DNA of 55,550 bases from Pseudanabaena sp. (GCA_003249015.1 QBLS01000027.1:1-55550); one strand, 5' to 3'. Shown: positions 23,776 through 32,989, counted from the stretch's first letter. Numbers and translations are program-made. Notes: generated from the sequence alone by a model not told the origin.

Positions 23776-26421
23776 GTGAGACATAGTTTGTTGAGATCTA
23801 GTTTTTACTTCGGACTAGTACTATTTTCAGAAATTGCTCTGATTATGCAATTTGCCTGTACTAACTCATTTAAGGCTTTAGCACAGGAAGAAAGTCTTGA
23901 TAAAACAAGTCAAACAGAGTTAGAAGTTAAGCTGAATTTTAATGATTCTAAACAATTAAACACTTATCAAGAAAATGTTTATAAATGGCTAGAATCGCTA
24001 AAATTTGCTGATAATCTGGATAAAAAGGCATTAATTCATAACAATTTAGCGATCGCTTATCGACAGTTAGGTAAACTCTCGGAATCGATTAGTCAATGGC
24101 AACAAGCAATAGATATTTATCGGTCGTCAGAATACCAGTCAGGTCAATTATCTAGTCAAGTTCATAAGTTAAAAACCAATCAGGCAATCGCTAAATTACT
24201 AATTGGTCAGGCACAGGTTTACATCACCATTGGACAAGCACAGCAGGCGATCGCAATTCTCAAAACGATCAGTCCTGAGGTCGGAATAGAGCTAGTTAAC
24301 CTAGCGAAAGGGACTTTGGGAAATGCTTACTTTGCTCAGGGCAAGTATGACTTAGCGATCGCCACCTATCGAGATAGTCTTAGTGAAAGTATTAGTAAGC
24401 AAAACTCAAGTTCTTCAGAGCCTGCTAATTTGGCTGCTAGTTGGTTAAATTTAGGAAATGCACTCACTAAATCCGCAGATTATTATCAACGCCAAAGTCA
24501 AGTTGAGATGGAGGAAGGCGATCGCTCTGAGGCGATAAAACTGCAAAAGTCCGCCATTCAAGATCGAATTTCTTCTTTTGCAGCTTATAACTCTAGTCTG
24601 CAAATAGATGGTGGACATCTTCTTAAGGCTCAAGCTTACATAAACTTGGCTAGGCTCAGTCAACAGCAAGCTCTGATAGAAACAGAAAGATCCCGAAACG
24701 CAAATCTAGAGACGTATTTACAACTTGCTACTCAATTTTTAGAGAAGGCTAAACCATCCCAAGCGCAGGTTTTTGCTCTCATTAACATGGCTTCCATTTA
24801 CGAAGACTTTTCCATCTCTTTACAAATTAAAGTGTTAACGCAAGCTTTGACTAATTCTAGAATGCTCGGTGACTCTCGAAATGAATCCTTTGCATTGGGC
24901 AGTCTTGGTCGAGCTTATGAGAACCTTGGTGATTATGAAATGGCTTTGCAATTTACTAATCAAGCCCTATGGTTGGCTCAAAGTAATAATGCTGCTGATA
25001 GTCTCTATCTATGGCAATGGCAAGCAGGGCGCATCCTCAAGGCACAGGGAAATAACGATCTGGCGATCGCATCTTATCGTCAAGCGATCGCGACTTTGCA
25101 AAGTATTCGCAGTGATATTTTGGCAGCCGATCGCAGTTTTCAATTTGATATTCGCGATCAAGTTGAGCCGATTTATCGAGAACTCATTGAACTTTTACTA
25201 ATTGGATATGACGATCCTAAGTTTGTTGATTCTACCGAGGTGCCAGAAAACAATCTTCAGAGAGTGGAGTATATTGAGGAAGCTTTAAAAGTACTAAAGC
25301 TACTACGCCTATCAAATTTAGAGAACTTCTTTGGAGATGCTTGTGTAGACTCGAGACAAGCATTGCAAACTGGACAGGTTAGCCAAGAAATTTCTAAGGT
25401 AGCTTTAATCTATTCAATTATCTTGAATAACAAAACCTATCTGATCATAAATCTTCCTAATGGAACCTTTAAAGTTCATTCTATTAATCTGCCTAAGCAA
25501 GAACTAATTGTCAAAATTAAGCGGCTACGGTTTACCCTTGAAAACGTTGCTACAGATGAGTACCTGACACCAACTAGAGAAATTTATAATTTAATGATCG
25601 CTCCTATCGAAAGGGAACTAGAGCGATCGCAAGTAAAAGTACTAGCATTTATCAATGACGGGATCTTACAGACTGTGCCGATGGCGGCTTTACATGATGG
25701 GAAGAAGTTTCTAATTGAGAAGTATCCTGTGGTTTACCTCACAGACTCGCCAACATCTGTCCAACCCAACGCTGGAATAAATTCAAATATATTTAATTTA
25801 TCTAAAGTTCCACTTTCCCTTGTGTCCTTTGGATTGAGTGACGCATTGCCTCCCTTTAGAGCAATACCGAATGTGGTAACTGAACTAAAACAGATCGCCA
25901 AAATTTGGAGTCAGAAGAACTTAGATGGCTCTAGCTCTTTGCCCCATAAGTCTTTTCTCAATGGCGACTTTACTGTTAGTGTTTTACTGGAACAGGTAGG
26001 GGCTGGTTACAATGTTGTGCATTTAGCTACCCATGCCAGATTTGGAGCAAAGGCTGAATCTACATTTTTACAAGCCTATGACCAGCGCATCAACTTAAAT
26101 CAATTAGAAGCAATCCTGCAATCTAGTAAAACTCAAATTGAACTTTTAATCTTAAGTGCTTGTCAAACCGCTACGGGTGATAGTCGGGCTACCTTGGGAC
26201 TGGCTGGTGTGGCTTTACGCTCGGGAGTAAATAATGTTTTGGCAACTTTATGGGCTGTAGATGATGCCGACGTTGTTCCGTTAATTACGGATTTCTATAG
26301 TGCGTGGCAGTTAGATGGACTTAGAAAAGCCCAAGCCCTGCAAAGTTCTCAAATTAAAGCTATTACTAAAAATAATTTGCATCCCGCTAGTTGGTCAGCT
26401 TTTATATTAGTTGTTAACTGA
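23776..26421 (+). CDS. TPR-CHAT protein (caspase-fold protease domain), secreted or anchored
   Basis: An 881-residue protein. An N-terminal hydrophobic segment (about 9-30) followed by ALAQ-E is a probable signal peptide. TPR repeats run from about 70 to 460 (examples HNNLAIAYRQLGKLSESI, SLGRAYENLGDYEMAL). The C-terminal CHAT domain (about 590-880) has the catalytic pair His753 in HLATH and Cys796 in LSACQTA, both intact. CHAT proteins are clan CD peptidases and are used in bacterial conflict and surface processes. Start GTG 23776. The DUF928-CHASE2 genes lie divergently, so a shared signalling system is plausible. Confidence 0.9.
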   Translation: MRHSLLRSSFYFGLVLFSEIALIMQFACTNSFKALAQEESLDKTSQTELEVKLNFNDSKQLNTYQENVYKWLESLKFADNLDKKALIHNNLAIAYRQLGKLSESISQWQQAIDIYRSSEYQSGQLSSQVHKLKTNQAIAKLLIGQAQVYITIGQAQQAIAILKTISPEVGIELVNLAKGTLGNAYFAQGKYDLAIATYRDSLSESISKQNSSSSEPANLAASWLNLGNALTKSADYYQRQSQVEMEEGDRSEAIKLQKSAIQDRISSFAAYNSSLQIDGGHLLKAQAYINLARLSQQQALIETERSRNANLETYLQLATQFLEKAKPSQAQVFALINMASIYEDFSISLQIKVLTQALTNSRMLGDSRNESFALGSLGRAYENLGDYEMALQFTNQALWLAQSNNAADSLYLWQWQAGRILKAQGNNDLAIASYRQAIATLQSIRSDILAADRSFQFDIRDQVEPIYRELIELLLIGYDDPKFVDSTEVPENNLQRVEYIEEALKVLKLLRLSNLENFFGDACVDSRQALQTGQVSQEISKVALIYSIILNNKTYLIINLPNGTFKVHSINLPKQELIVKIKRLRFTLENVATDEYLTPTREIYNLMIAPIERELERSQVKVLAFINDGILQTVPMAALHDGKKFLIEKYPVVYLTDSPTSVQPNAGINSNIFNLSKVPLSLVSFGLSDALPPFRAIPNVVTELKQIAKIWSQKNLDGSSSLPHKSFLNGDFTVSVLLEQVGAGYNVVHLATHARFGAKAESTFLQAYDQRINLNQLEAILQSSKTQIELLILSACQTATGDSRATLGLAGVALRSGVNNVLATLWAVDDADVVPLITDFYSAWQLDGLRKAQALQSSQIKAITKNNLHPASWSAFILVVN

Positions 26422-26424
26422 GAA

Positions 26425-26567
26425 CCGAAGGGCTTCGACACTTCGGCAAGCTCAGTGCACACAACTTTCACCAAGAAGACGAGTGGCGGCGCGAAGCGCC
26501 ACCACTCGTCTATCAGAAAGGGCTGCAAAAAACGTTGCGAAGCAACGTTTTTTGCAGCCCTTTCTGA
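26425..26567. repeat. two adjacent hairpins and a related short inverted repeat between CHAT gene and frr
   Basis: 26425-26446 is CCGAAGGGCTTCGACACTTCGG, similar to the 32041 family. 26477-26511 has arms AGACGAGTGGCGGCGC around GAA with one mispair. 26513-26567 has long arms TCAGAAAGGGCTGCAAAAAA plus CGTTGC around GAA and is perfect. The last is a good candidate terminator for both the CHAT gene and the convergent frr gene. Confidence 0.8.
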
Positions 26568-26588
26568 TGGTGTTCGCATAGCGGGAAC

Positions 26589-27137
26589 TTAGATTGTCGA
26601 GATTTCCTTTTCTTTTTCAGCAGTAACCTTATCGATCAGCTTAACGAATTTTTCCGTTAACTTATCTACCTGTTCCTGTTGACTCTTAGAATCATCCTCA
26701 CAAATTTCCTTAGCCTTTTCTAACTTGCGGATTGAGTCGATCGCATCACGGCGGACATTTCGTACTGCTACCTTACCTTCTTCGGCAAGCTTAGAAACCA
26801 TTTTGACGAGATCTTTACGGCGATCGCTAGTCAAGGGTGGAATATTGAGCCGAATGCTAACACCGTCATTATTAGGAGTCAGCCCAATATCTGATTCCGA
26901 GATTGCCTTCTCGATTGCCCGCATTGACGAACGATCAAAGGGCTGAATTTGTAATGTCGTTGCATCGGGAGATGAAATATTTGCCAGAGCCTTGAGAGAA
27001 GTTTCTGCACCGTAATATTCCACCGTAATCCGATCCAACAGCGAAGCATTAGCCCGCCCCGTTCGCACAGTATTAAAATTGTGCTGGGTCGCCTCTACAG
27101 CTTTCTGCATCCGCGCCTCAACATCAGTTAATTTCAC
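26589..27137 (-). CDS. frr: ribosome recycling factor
   Basis: A 182-residue protein from GTG 27137, the usual length for RRF. The stretch [39 protein letters not shown] and [26 protein letters not shown] are standard RRF. It splits post-termination ribosomes with EF-G. The sequence GGAGG five bases before this GTG is a strong Shine-Dalgarno sequence and decides the start; upstream ATGs give an N-terminus outside the family. The GTG overlaps the end of pyrH by 14 bp, so translation of the two is probably coupled. Confidence 0.95.
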   Translation of the reverse strand: MKLTDVEARMQKAVEATQHNFNTVRTGRANASLLDRITVEYYGAETSLKALANISSPDATTLQIQPFDRSSMRAIEKAISESDIGLTPNNDGVSIRLNIPPLTSDRRKDLVKMVSKLAEEGKVAVRNVRRDAIDSIRKLEKAKEICEDDSKSQQEQVDKLTEKFVKLIDKVTAEKEKEISTI

Positions 27138-27897
27138 AGGAACCTCCAACATAAGTACCGATCGATTCTCCCATGATGACGCGACGAATGTTACCTGTAA
27201 CACCAAGATCAAACACAATTATGGGGATCCCATTTTCTTTACACAGCGCAAAAGCAGTCGCATCCATCACCCGCAGATCATGGATCAGGGCATAGTCAAA
27301 GCTCACCGACTCAAATCGTTTGGCATCAGGATTTTTCTTAGGATCACTATCGTAAATACCATCTACTTTGGTGGCTTTTAAGATCACTTCCGCGTTAATT
27401 TCTGCGCCACGCAATGCTGCCGTTGTATCGGTTGTGAAATATGGATTGCCTGAACCAGCGCCAAAAATAACCACCCGATTATTTTCAAGGTGGCGGATGG
27501 CTCGGCGGCGAATATATGGTTCGGCGATCTCCTGCATGGCGATCGCCGATAAAACTCTTGTGGGAATAGGTTCATCTAAATTTTCTAAGGCATCTTGGAG
27601 GGTGAGGGCGTTCATCACCGTGGCAATCATGCCAATGTAATCAGCCGTTGCTCGATCCATGCCCTTAGCTGCGCCATTGATTCCTCTAAAAATATTACCG
27701 CCGCCAACGACGATCGCCACATCAATGCCATCGCGGACAATCTCGGCAATTTGCAACGCGATATCTTGCACAACTTCAGGATCAATGCCAAAGCTGCGAT
27801 CGCCCATTAAAGATTCGCCACTAAGCTTAAGTAAGATCCGTTTATACTTTGGGCTTTTAGATGAGCTTCCAGAAATTGGTTCTGATTTTGCGTTCAT
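27124..27897 (-). CDS. pyrH: UMP kinase
   Basis: A 257-residue protein of the amino-acid-kinase fold that phosphorylates UMP to UDP. Signatures: [40 protein letters not shown], and the C-terminal [25 protein letters not shown]. The N-terminus before YKRILLK is about 18 residues longer than usual, starting with ATG 27897 ([10 protein letters not shown]), Ser/Pro/Lys-rich and not conserved. pyrH-frr is a widespread gene pair in bacteria. The TGA stop at 27124-27126 lies inside the frr start region. Confidence 0.96.
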   Translation of the reverse strand: MNAKSEPISGSSSKSPKYKRILLKLSGESLMGDRSFGIDPEVVQDIALQIAEIVRDGIDVAIVVGGGNIFRGINGAAKGMDRATADYIGMIATVMNALTLQDALENLDEPIPTRVLSAIAMQEIAEPYIRRRAIRHLENNRVVIFGAGSGNPYFTTDTTAALRGAEINAEVILKATKVDGIYDSDPKKNPDAKRFESVSFDYALIHDLRVMDATAFALCKENGIPIIVFDLGVTGNIRRVIMGESIGTYVGGSCEIN

Positions 27898-27959
27898 GAT
27901 TCATTCCTAACTAACTTTAATAACTTCTTTTTGAAACCTTGCCTCAGGCAAACTCTCAA

Positions 27960-28016
27960 AAAACCGATTTTGGGATTTTCAGTGCTTTTGGCGCTGAAAA
28001 TCCTAAAATCGGTTTT
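27960..28016. repeat. long hairpin between pyrH and pentapeptide gene
   Basis: Arms AAAACCGATTTTGGGATTTTCAG...CTGAAAATC CTAAAATCGGTTTT, nearly perfect, with a GC-rich inner loop (TGC-TTTTG-GCG). It is 6 bp before the 3' end of the minus-strand pentapeptide gene, so it is likely to act as its terminator. Confidence 0.75.
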
Positions 28017-28022
28017 GTCCAA

Positions 28023-28919
28023 TTAATCCAACGCATATTCAGCATCAGGGAGATTGTCATAATCAACGGATTGGAGAGAAGCATTGGCAAAATTTGTACA
28101 GTTCAAATTTGCGCCATTGAAATTTGTTCCCAGCAAAAATGCACCTCCGAAATCAGTTTTATAACAGTTAGTCTTGCTCAAGTTTGCCCCACTTAGATGC
28201 ACTCGACCCAGATGAGCATCAACTAGAAATGCACCATTTAGATCTGCGTCATTGAGGTCGGCATCACTGAGGTTGGCATTACTCAAATTTGCGCCGCTAA
28301 GATCAGCTTTAGACAACAAAGCGTCTGAGAGATTAGCTGCATATAGGTTGGCATGGCACAGATTAGCCGACTTTAAATTGGCATGACTGAGGTTGGCTTC
28401 ACTAAAACTAGCGCCACTTAGGTTTGTGCCTTCAAGATTGGCTCCATTTAGCTTTGCTCCATCCAAATTCGCTCCTTTCAAAAATGCTTCTGAGAGATTA
28501 GCTCCCTCTAGATTGGCTCCAACTAAAGAAACACAACTCAAATTAGCACCCGTTAGGTCGGCATTAACCAGACTGACAGCATTAAGATTAGCCCCAGTCA
28601 GATCAACATCCCTAAGGCAAGCTCTCTCTAACCTAGCACCATGTAAATCAGCCTTAATCAGACTAGCACCATTTAGATCCGCCTCACAGAGATTTGCATC
28701 GCTAAGGCTAGCTCGATAGAGTACCGATGTTTTTAAGTTAACGCTATATAAATTTGCCTCATTTAGAGTAGCGCGAGATAGATTAGTCTCGCTGAGATTA
28801 GCATTGGCTAGATCGATCGCCACTAGCCCTGCACCATTAAGATCTTCACGGCTAAGATTAATATCACTAAAATCTCGAAAACCTTTGTTATAGCGATCAA
28901 TAAGTTCTTTAGCCTTCAT
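28023..28919 (-). CDS. pentapeptide-repeat protein
   Basis: Uses ATG 28919 (MKAKELIDRYNKGFRDF, 298 residues) rather than the GTG at 28931. About 45 tandem A(D/N)Lxx pentapeptides run through almost all of the chain, e.g. ANLSETNLSRATLNEANLYS and ADLSGANLSNANLSDADLND, which would form a right-handed quadrilateral beta helix. The N-terminal RDFSDINLSRE begins the helix after a short helical cap typical of cyanobacterial members (ELIDRYNKGFRDF). Function of such proteins is mostly unknown; some mimic DNA, others act in envelope or thylakoid processes. A second paralogue follows in the same orientation upstream. Confidence 0.9.
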   Translation of the reverse strand: MKAKELIDRYNKGFRDFSDINLSREDLNGAGLVAIDLANANLSETNLSRATLNEANLYSVNLKTSVLYRASLSDANLCEADLNGASLIKADLHGARLERACLRDVDLTGANLNAVSLVNADLTGANLSCVSLVGANLEGANLSEAFLKGANLDGAKLNGANLEGTNLSGASFSEANLSHANLKSANLCHANLYAANLSDALLSKADLSGANLSNANLSDADLNDADLNGAFLVDAHLGRVHLSGANLSKTNCYKTDFGGAFLLGTNFNGANLNCTNFANASLQSVDYDNLPDAEYALD

Positions 28920-28979
28920 TACTCTTTTCACACCATGTTTTGCTTACAGTCTTTTTCGGTTTTGAATAGTCCCAAAACA

Positions 28980-29012
28980 TTTGATCAACGTCGCTTTGCG
29001 ACGTTGATCAAA
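28980..29012. repeat. perfect hairpin between the two pentapeptide genes
   Basis: Arms TTTGATCAACGTCGC/GCGACGTTGATCAAA with a TTT loop, in the spacer between the stop of the upstream pentapeptide gene and the start of the downstream one on the minus strand. Confidence 0.85.
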
Positions 29013-29023
29013 GTACCAAGCTA

Positions 29024-30226
29024 TTACTTATCCGACGGCAAAATTGCGCCTGTCATATTTGCACCATCAAGATTTGTCCACAACATAAAAGCTCCTTTAA
29101 GATTTGTCCATAACATGAACGCTCCTTTTAGATTAGCCCCTGTCAAACTGGCGCGGTTGAGATTGGCTCGATTGAGGTTAGCGCAATTTAAACTAGCTCC
29201 ATTGAGAACTGCTTCATCAAGATTTGCTCCAGTCAAGTTAGCTTCATTTAAAATTGCATTATGTAAATTAGTCCGAATTAAATAAGCTCCTCGGAGATCC
29301 ACATTACTCAAGTCAGCGCCACTCAGATTAGCGCCCATCAAGTTCGCCCCGCTTAAATTTGCACCAGTCATATTGGCATTAGAAAGATTGACCCCGTTTA
29401 AATTTGCGCCACTGAGATTCGCTCTCATCAAAAAGGCTCCTGTCATGTTAGTCCAGCTCAAATCCGCCTCAACTAAATTAGCTTCATTGAGGTTTGCCCA
29501 ACTGAGGTCAGAGCCGACCAAGTTACTTTTTTCGAGGTTAACACCCAATAGGTTTGCCCAACCTAAGTTGGCACGACTTAGGGATACGCCCCGCAAGTTT
29601 GCTTTAACCAGATCGACGGCATTGAGGTTAGCCTCATTTAAAATCGCCCCACTGAGGTCAACGCCGTATAGTTCCGCGCCGACTAAATTTGCTTCGGTCA
29701 GGTCAACATTAACAAGGCAAGCTTGACTAAGATTTGCACCACTGAGATTTGCCTTGATCATCAAGGCTCCAGTAAAGTCCGAGTCACTTAGATCCGCACC
29801 TAGGAGATTTGTCTCAATAAAGAAAGTGCCATTTAGCTTTGCCTTGCTCAAGTTTGCCCCATTCAAACAAGCTCCAGTCAAAGTGGCAAGACTTAAATCT
29901 GTATTAACCAACGAGGCGCTAGTTAAATTTGCGGCATTTAAGTTTGCCGCTACTAGATAGGCTTCGTTCAGACAAGCTCGTTGCAAATCGGCTTTGATCA
30001 AAGATGCAGAAGTTAGATTTGCCTCTGTCAGATTTGCTTCTACTAAGTTCACCCGATTGAGGTCAGCTCCATGTAAAAAAGCTCCTGAAAGATTCGCCTT
30101 AGACAGCTTGGCATCTGCAAGCTTGGCATTACTAAGATTAACGCGCTTGAGATCAGCTCCCTGCAGATTAATGCCTTCTAAGCTAGATTTGGTAAGGTTT
30201 GCTTTGGTAAAGTCGGTAAGATTCAC
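29024..30226 (-). CDS. large pentapeptide-repeat protein
   Basis: A 400-residue protein made almost entirely of about 75 pentapeptide repeats (A-N/D-L-x-x), e.g. ANLTEANLTSASLIKADLQR and ADLSNVDLRGAYLIRTNLHN. A beta helix of about 19 coils follows. There is no cap domain or signal peptide of the usual form, and the C-terminus (FMLWTNLKGAFMLWTNLDGA) has an internal near-identical duplicate FMLWTNLKGA. It lies immediately upstream of the related gene at 28023 in the same direction, so gene duplication is likely. The rows of open frames on the opposite strand are consequences of repeat codons, not genes. Confidence 0.88.
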   Translation of the reverse strand: MNLTDFTKANLTKSSLEGINLQGADLKRVNLSNAKLADAKLSKANLSGAFLHGADLNRVNLVEANLTEANLTSASLIKADLQRACLNEAYLVAANLNAANLTSASLVNTDLSLATLTGACLNGANLSKAKLNGTFFIETNLLGADLSDSDFTGALMIKANLSGANLSQACLVNVDLTEANLVGAELYGVDLSGAILNEANLNAVDLVKANLRGVSLSRANLGWANLLGVNLEKSNLVGSDLSWANLNEANLVEADLSWTNMTGAFLMRANLSGANLNGVNLSNANMTGANLSGANLMGANLSGADLSNVDLRGAYLIRTNLHNAILNEANLTGANLDEAVLNGASLNCANLNRANLNRASLTGANLKGAFMLWTNLKGAFMLWTNLDGANMTGAILPSDK

Positions 30227-30675
30227 GCCTGCCTCATTTTAATTCGTTGTACTCGTTACATCTCAAGAAACTCTCTAAACATATACAGCCCGTTGAGGTT
30301 CTGTGTATTGCCAAAAATTTTTTAAAAGACTAGTTGAGCGAGCCTTTTAAAAATTTCTGGGTTCGGAGAAAGCGCACAGCGCTGTAAATGTTTTTTAGTT
30401 CTCCCTGATTTGGCTTGACAAGATGGCTGCGTCTCAAAATTTTCGATTGTTTCTAATGATTAGAATTAGTAAAGGTGGGGACTACTAATTTGGGATTAAC
30501 TATTTTGGCTAGTTATTTGCTGGCTATTTGAATAGTTTCAGCAATTTGTGATCAGCAAGTTGTTAATCTAAACAACTAGCTCGAATAAATTGGTAATACA
30601 AATACAATACATGAGGAAAATGGTGATGCGATCGCCTTGCAATATTTGGCTTAGATATGCTGGTTTGGGTAGGGA
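30227..30675. other. 449-bp intergenic region between divergent pentapeptide gene and cobA
   Basis: It contains an imperfect hairpin at 30311-30360 (arms CCAAAAATTTTTTAAAAG and complement) and the short flank AAGCGCACAGCGCTGTAAATG also seen next to the hairpins at 7773 and 35515. The remainder is A/T-rich and probably holds the two divergent promoters. No ORF is supported. Confidence 0.5.
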
Positions 30676-31416
30676 ATGACAAATATAAATTTGGGTAAGG
30701 TCTATTTAGTTGGTGCGGGACCTGGAGATGCGGGTCTGATGACACTCAAAGGTAAGGCTTTGCTGGAAACTTGTGATGTGGTCTTATACGATGCTCTCGT
30801 CAGTGATGAGATTTTGGCAATGGTTAACCCGATCGCGGAAAAAATCCACGCAGGTAAGCGACGTGGTCATCATTCTCTTTTACAGGAAGAAACAACGCAG
30901 CTACTGATCGAAAAAGCGCAACAAGGAGCGATCGTCGTTCGCCTCAAGGGTGGTGATCCCTTTATTTTTGGACGTGGTGGCGAAGAGTTGGCAGACTTAC
31001 GTTCTGCGGGAATCGAGGTTGAGGTTGTCCCAGGGCTTACTTCAGGAATTGCAGCTCCTGCCTATGCAGGGATTCCCCTGACGCATCGTGACTTCAGCTC
31101 GTCGGTGATTTTTGTAACTGGGCATGAGTCAGCGGGTAAATATCGTCCTAGTATTAATTGGGAGGCGATCGCCCAAGCTGCGGAGACAATCGTCGTTTAT
31201 ATGGGACTACATAATCTGAGTGAAATAGTTTCTAAGATAGTTGCGGCGGGGTTGCCCGAATCCACACCGATCGCCTTGATTCGTCAAGGGACACGCGCTG
31301 ACCAGTCAGAATTAATTGGCTGTTTGGGTAATATTGTGAAGCTTGTTAAAGACCATGACTTTGCGCCACCTGCGATCGCAGTGATTGGTAATATTGTAAA
31401 CTTTCGAGAGATATAG
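30676..31416 (+). CDS. cobA: uroporphyrinogen III C-methyltransferase (SUMT)
   Basis: A 246-residue SAM-dependent enzyme that methylates C2 and C7 of uroporphyrinogen III to give precorrin-2, precursor of siroheme and cobalamin. The motifs VYLVGAGPGDAGLMTLKG, VVLYDALVSDEIL, VRLKGGDPFIFGRGGEE, VVPGLTSGIAAPAYAGIPLTHRDFSSSVIFVTGH and VVYMGL are in place. It is the stand-alone monofunctional type without a siroheme synthase fusion. Start ATG 30676. It draws on the same intermediate as HemE of this window. Confidence 0.95.
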   Translation: MTNINLGKVYLVGAGPGDAGLMTLKGKALLETCDVVLYDALVSDEILAMVNPIAEKIHAGKRRGHHSLLQEETTQLLIEKAQQGAIVVRLKGGDPFIFGRGGEELADLRSAGIEVEVVPGLTSGIAAPAYAGIPLTHRDFSSSVIFVTGHESAGKYRPSINWEAIAQAAETIVVYMGLHNLSEIVSKIVAAGLPESTPIALIRQGTRADQSELIGCLGNIVKLVKDHDFAPPAIAVIGNIVNFREI

Positions 31417-31644
31417 AGTGAAAAGTGTATTTCTTCAAAGTATGTATACAAGCACTTTGCGCTTTTTTAAAACCCAAGAATTGTTGAAAAAGCCTAGCGC
31501 TAAGTCTTTAAGCCTCAAGGGGCTGTATAGTGCTTGGTATTGGAAAGCAAACTAAATAAATCTTTGAAAGCGATATCTAGCGGTGCTTTTAAAGTTTTAA
31601 TTTTAAATAGACAGTTATGTTCTCAAGGATAAGGAAAAAAGCTG

Positions 31645-32022
31645 ATGGAAATGGATAAAGTAAGTATTCCTAGGGAGGTAGATAATCACAATCGCCTAGA
31701 GGCGCAAATACAGGATATTTTGGAAGCGATCGCGGCAACAGAGTCCTTTGTATCGGGAATTGATTTTTTGCAGTTTAGCTGCGATCAAAAAACTATTTTT
31801 GCCGTAGAAAGGGCGATCGGTTTAATTGGTGCAACGGCTAGACGCTTACCAATTAGCTTTATGGATCTTTATCCACAGATCAATTGGCGACGGTTGACTA
31901 GTGTGGGGGATAGCCTCATATTTGGCTATCTTGATGTCGATCTCAATACGCTTTGGGAAATTACGCAAGAGGATGTTCCTTTTATACGAGAGTTAATGAA
32001 AGACGCTATTTCTGATTTATGA
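31645..32022 (+). CDS. HepT-like (DUF86) protein with degraded RNase motif
   Basis: A 125-residue helical protein. HepT/DUF86 pattern: QIQDILEAIAATESFV, FLQFSCDQKTIFAVERAIGLIGATARRLP, then WRRLTSVGDSLIFGYLDVDLNTLWEITQEDVPFI. In HepT toxins the last region reads W-R-x-I-x-G-M-R-N-x-L-V-H-x-Y: the catalytic Arg-Asn and His are here replaced (SVGDSLIFGY). The nuclease function should thus be lost or altered. HepT normally pairs with the nucleotidyltransferase-like antitoxin MntA, but no such gene flanks this one. Start ATG 31645, or ATG 31651 three codons later... both keep the fold. Family call fairly confident, role unknown. Confidence 0.78.
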   Translation: MEMDKVSIPREVDNHNRLEAQIQDILEAIAATESFVSGIDFLQFSCDQKTIFAVERAIGLIGATARRLPISFMDLYPQINWRRLTSVGDSLIFGYLDVDLNTLWEITQEDVPFIRELMKDAISDL

Positions 32023-32040
32023 AGGTAAATGAGTTGAGAG

Positions 32041-32161
32041 AGGCTTCGACTTCGCTCAGCCAACAATAATATGCGTTGGCTGAGCGAAGTCGAAGCCTTT
32101 TTTTCGTGAGTGTCTAGATTTGCATTTGATGATTTGCGCTGCAAATCATCAAATGCAAATC
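32041..32161. repeat. interspersed inverted repeat plus hairpin at end of DUF429 gene
   Basis: 32041-32098 is a complete member of the AGGCTTCGACTTCGCTCAGC family, with arms about 22 bp long and a 13-bp loop. 32117-32161 is a perfect hairpin (GATTTGCATTTGATGATTTG and complement) that overlaps the last codons and stop of the minus-strand DUF429 gene at 32149, forming its likely terminator. Confidence 0.8.
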
Positions 32162-32973
32162 CATCCCTCAAGGCGATCGCAGGATTGGGGAATGCCGAGG
32201 TCTGGCTTACGCGAGGCGGAAGCTGCTTGCACCGTAGCAAGAATAGCGTCGAGGGTATCACCAGAGGCATCACCAATAGCCTGTTCTACAAGGGTTTGAT
32301 TAATATCTACTGAAAAATCTATTGCCAAGGGATTCTCTAAAATCTTGTCAAATTCTAAGTGGTTCAGCTCGTCAAGAATTTTTTGGCGATATCCTTGCAT
32401 TTCTGAAGTTTGCTTTTGCTTGGTATCGGATTTATAGCTATGCTTACCGATTAATTTTCTGGCGGCAACTGCTGGGTAAACCTCCATCACTACTCTTGGG
32501 TCGGCAGTCGGGTGACAGGGCTGAATACTAAACCCTGCGGCAAACATTCTGGGTGCGCCTTCAAAAAACATTTTCCCCACTGGTACACCATAGACCTTCA
32601 TGGGACTAATCGCACCAGTCAGGCGATCAGTTTGTCGTAAATGTTCGCGATCGCCTTCAGCCCTTCCTTGACGATATTGATTGAGAGTTTCTACAAAGTC
32701 CTGTTTGCTCATTTGCCCGACATGGCTGACATATTCTGCCCAAGTTTCTCCCCATCGCAGATTTTCGATTAATTTACGAGGCTGCCCCAAGGGAAAGTCC
32801 ATGCCTGCAATCCAGATTGGCGATCGCTGGAGAAATTCCATAAACTCAGGAAAATTTGTAAAGTAATGCATCCTCTGTATCTGCAAAATATCCGACTCTA
32901 GCCAAGCTTCGGCGCAAGCGATTGGCTTATTCGGTTTTGGAGAACTGGTAAAGTCAATCCCGTATATTTGCAT
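32149..32973 (-). CDS. DUF429 family protein
   Basis: From ATG 32973 (MQIYGIDFTSSP) the product has 274 residues; the upstream open frame runs into a hairpin and was not used. DUF429 has an RNase-H-like fold: the first strand MQIYGIDFTSSPKPNKPIA with Asp, WIAGMDFPLGQPRKL with the second acidic position, and EVYPAVAARKLIG are family marks. Catalytic metal-binding acids appear present (Asp7 in YGID, Asp in GMDFP). The natural role of the family is unknown. Its end lies inside a hairpin. Confidence 0.8.
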   Translation of the reverse strand: MQIYGIDFTSSPKPNKPIACAEAWLESDILQIQRMHYFTNFPEFMEFLQRSPIWIAGMDFPLGQPRKLIENLRWGETWAEYVSHVGQMSKQDFVETLNQYRQGRAEGDREHLRQTDRLTGAISPMKVYGVPVGKMFFEGAPRMFAAGFSIQPCHPTADPRVVMEVYPAVAARKLIGKHSYKSDTKQKQTSEMQGYRQKILDELNHLEFDKILENPLAIDFSVDINQTLVEQAIGDASGDTLDAILATVQAASASRKPDLGIPQSCDRLEGWICI

Positions 32974-32989
32974 ATTGTGATGTGGCGCT

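Noticed and set aside
28393-29960. Long plus-strand frames across the pentapeptide genes
   Set aside because: They are frame shadows: the repeated pentapeptide codons avoid stops on the other strand, and the products are a monotonous Leu-Ala-Pro-Arg pattern.
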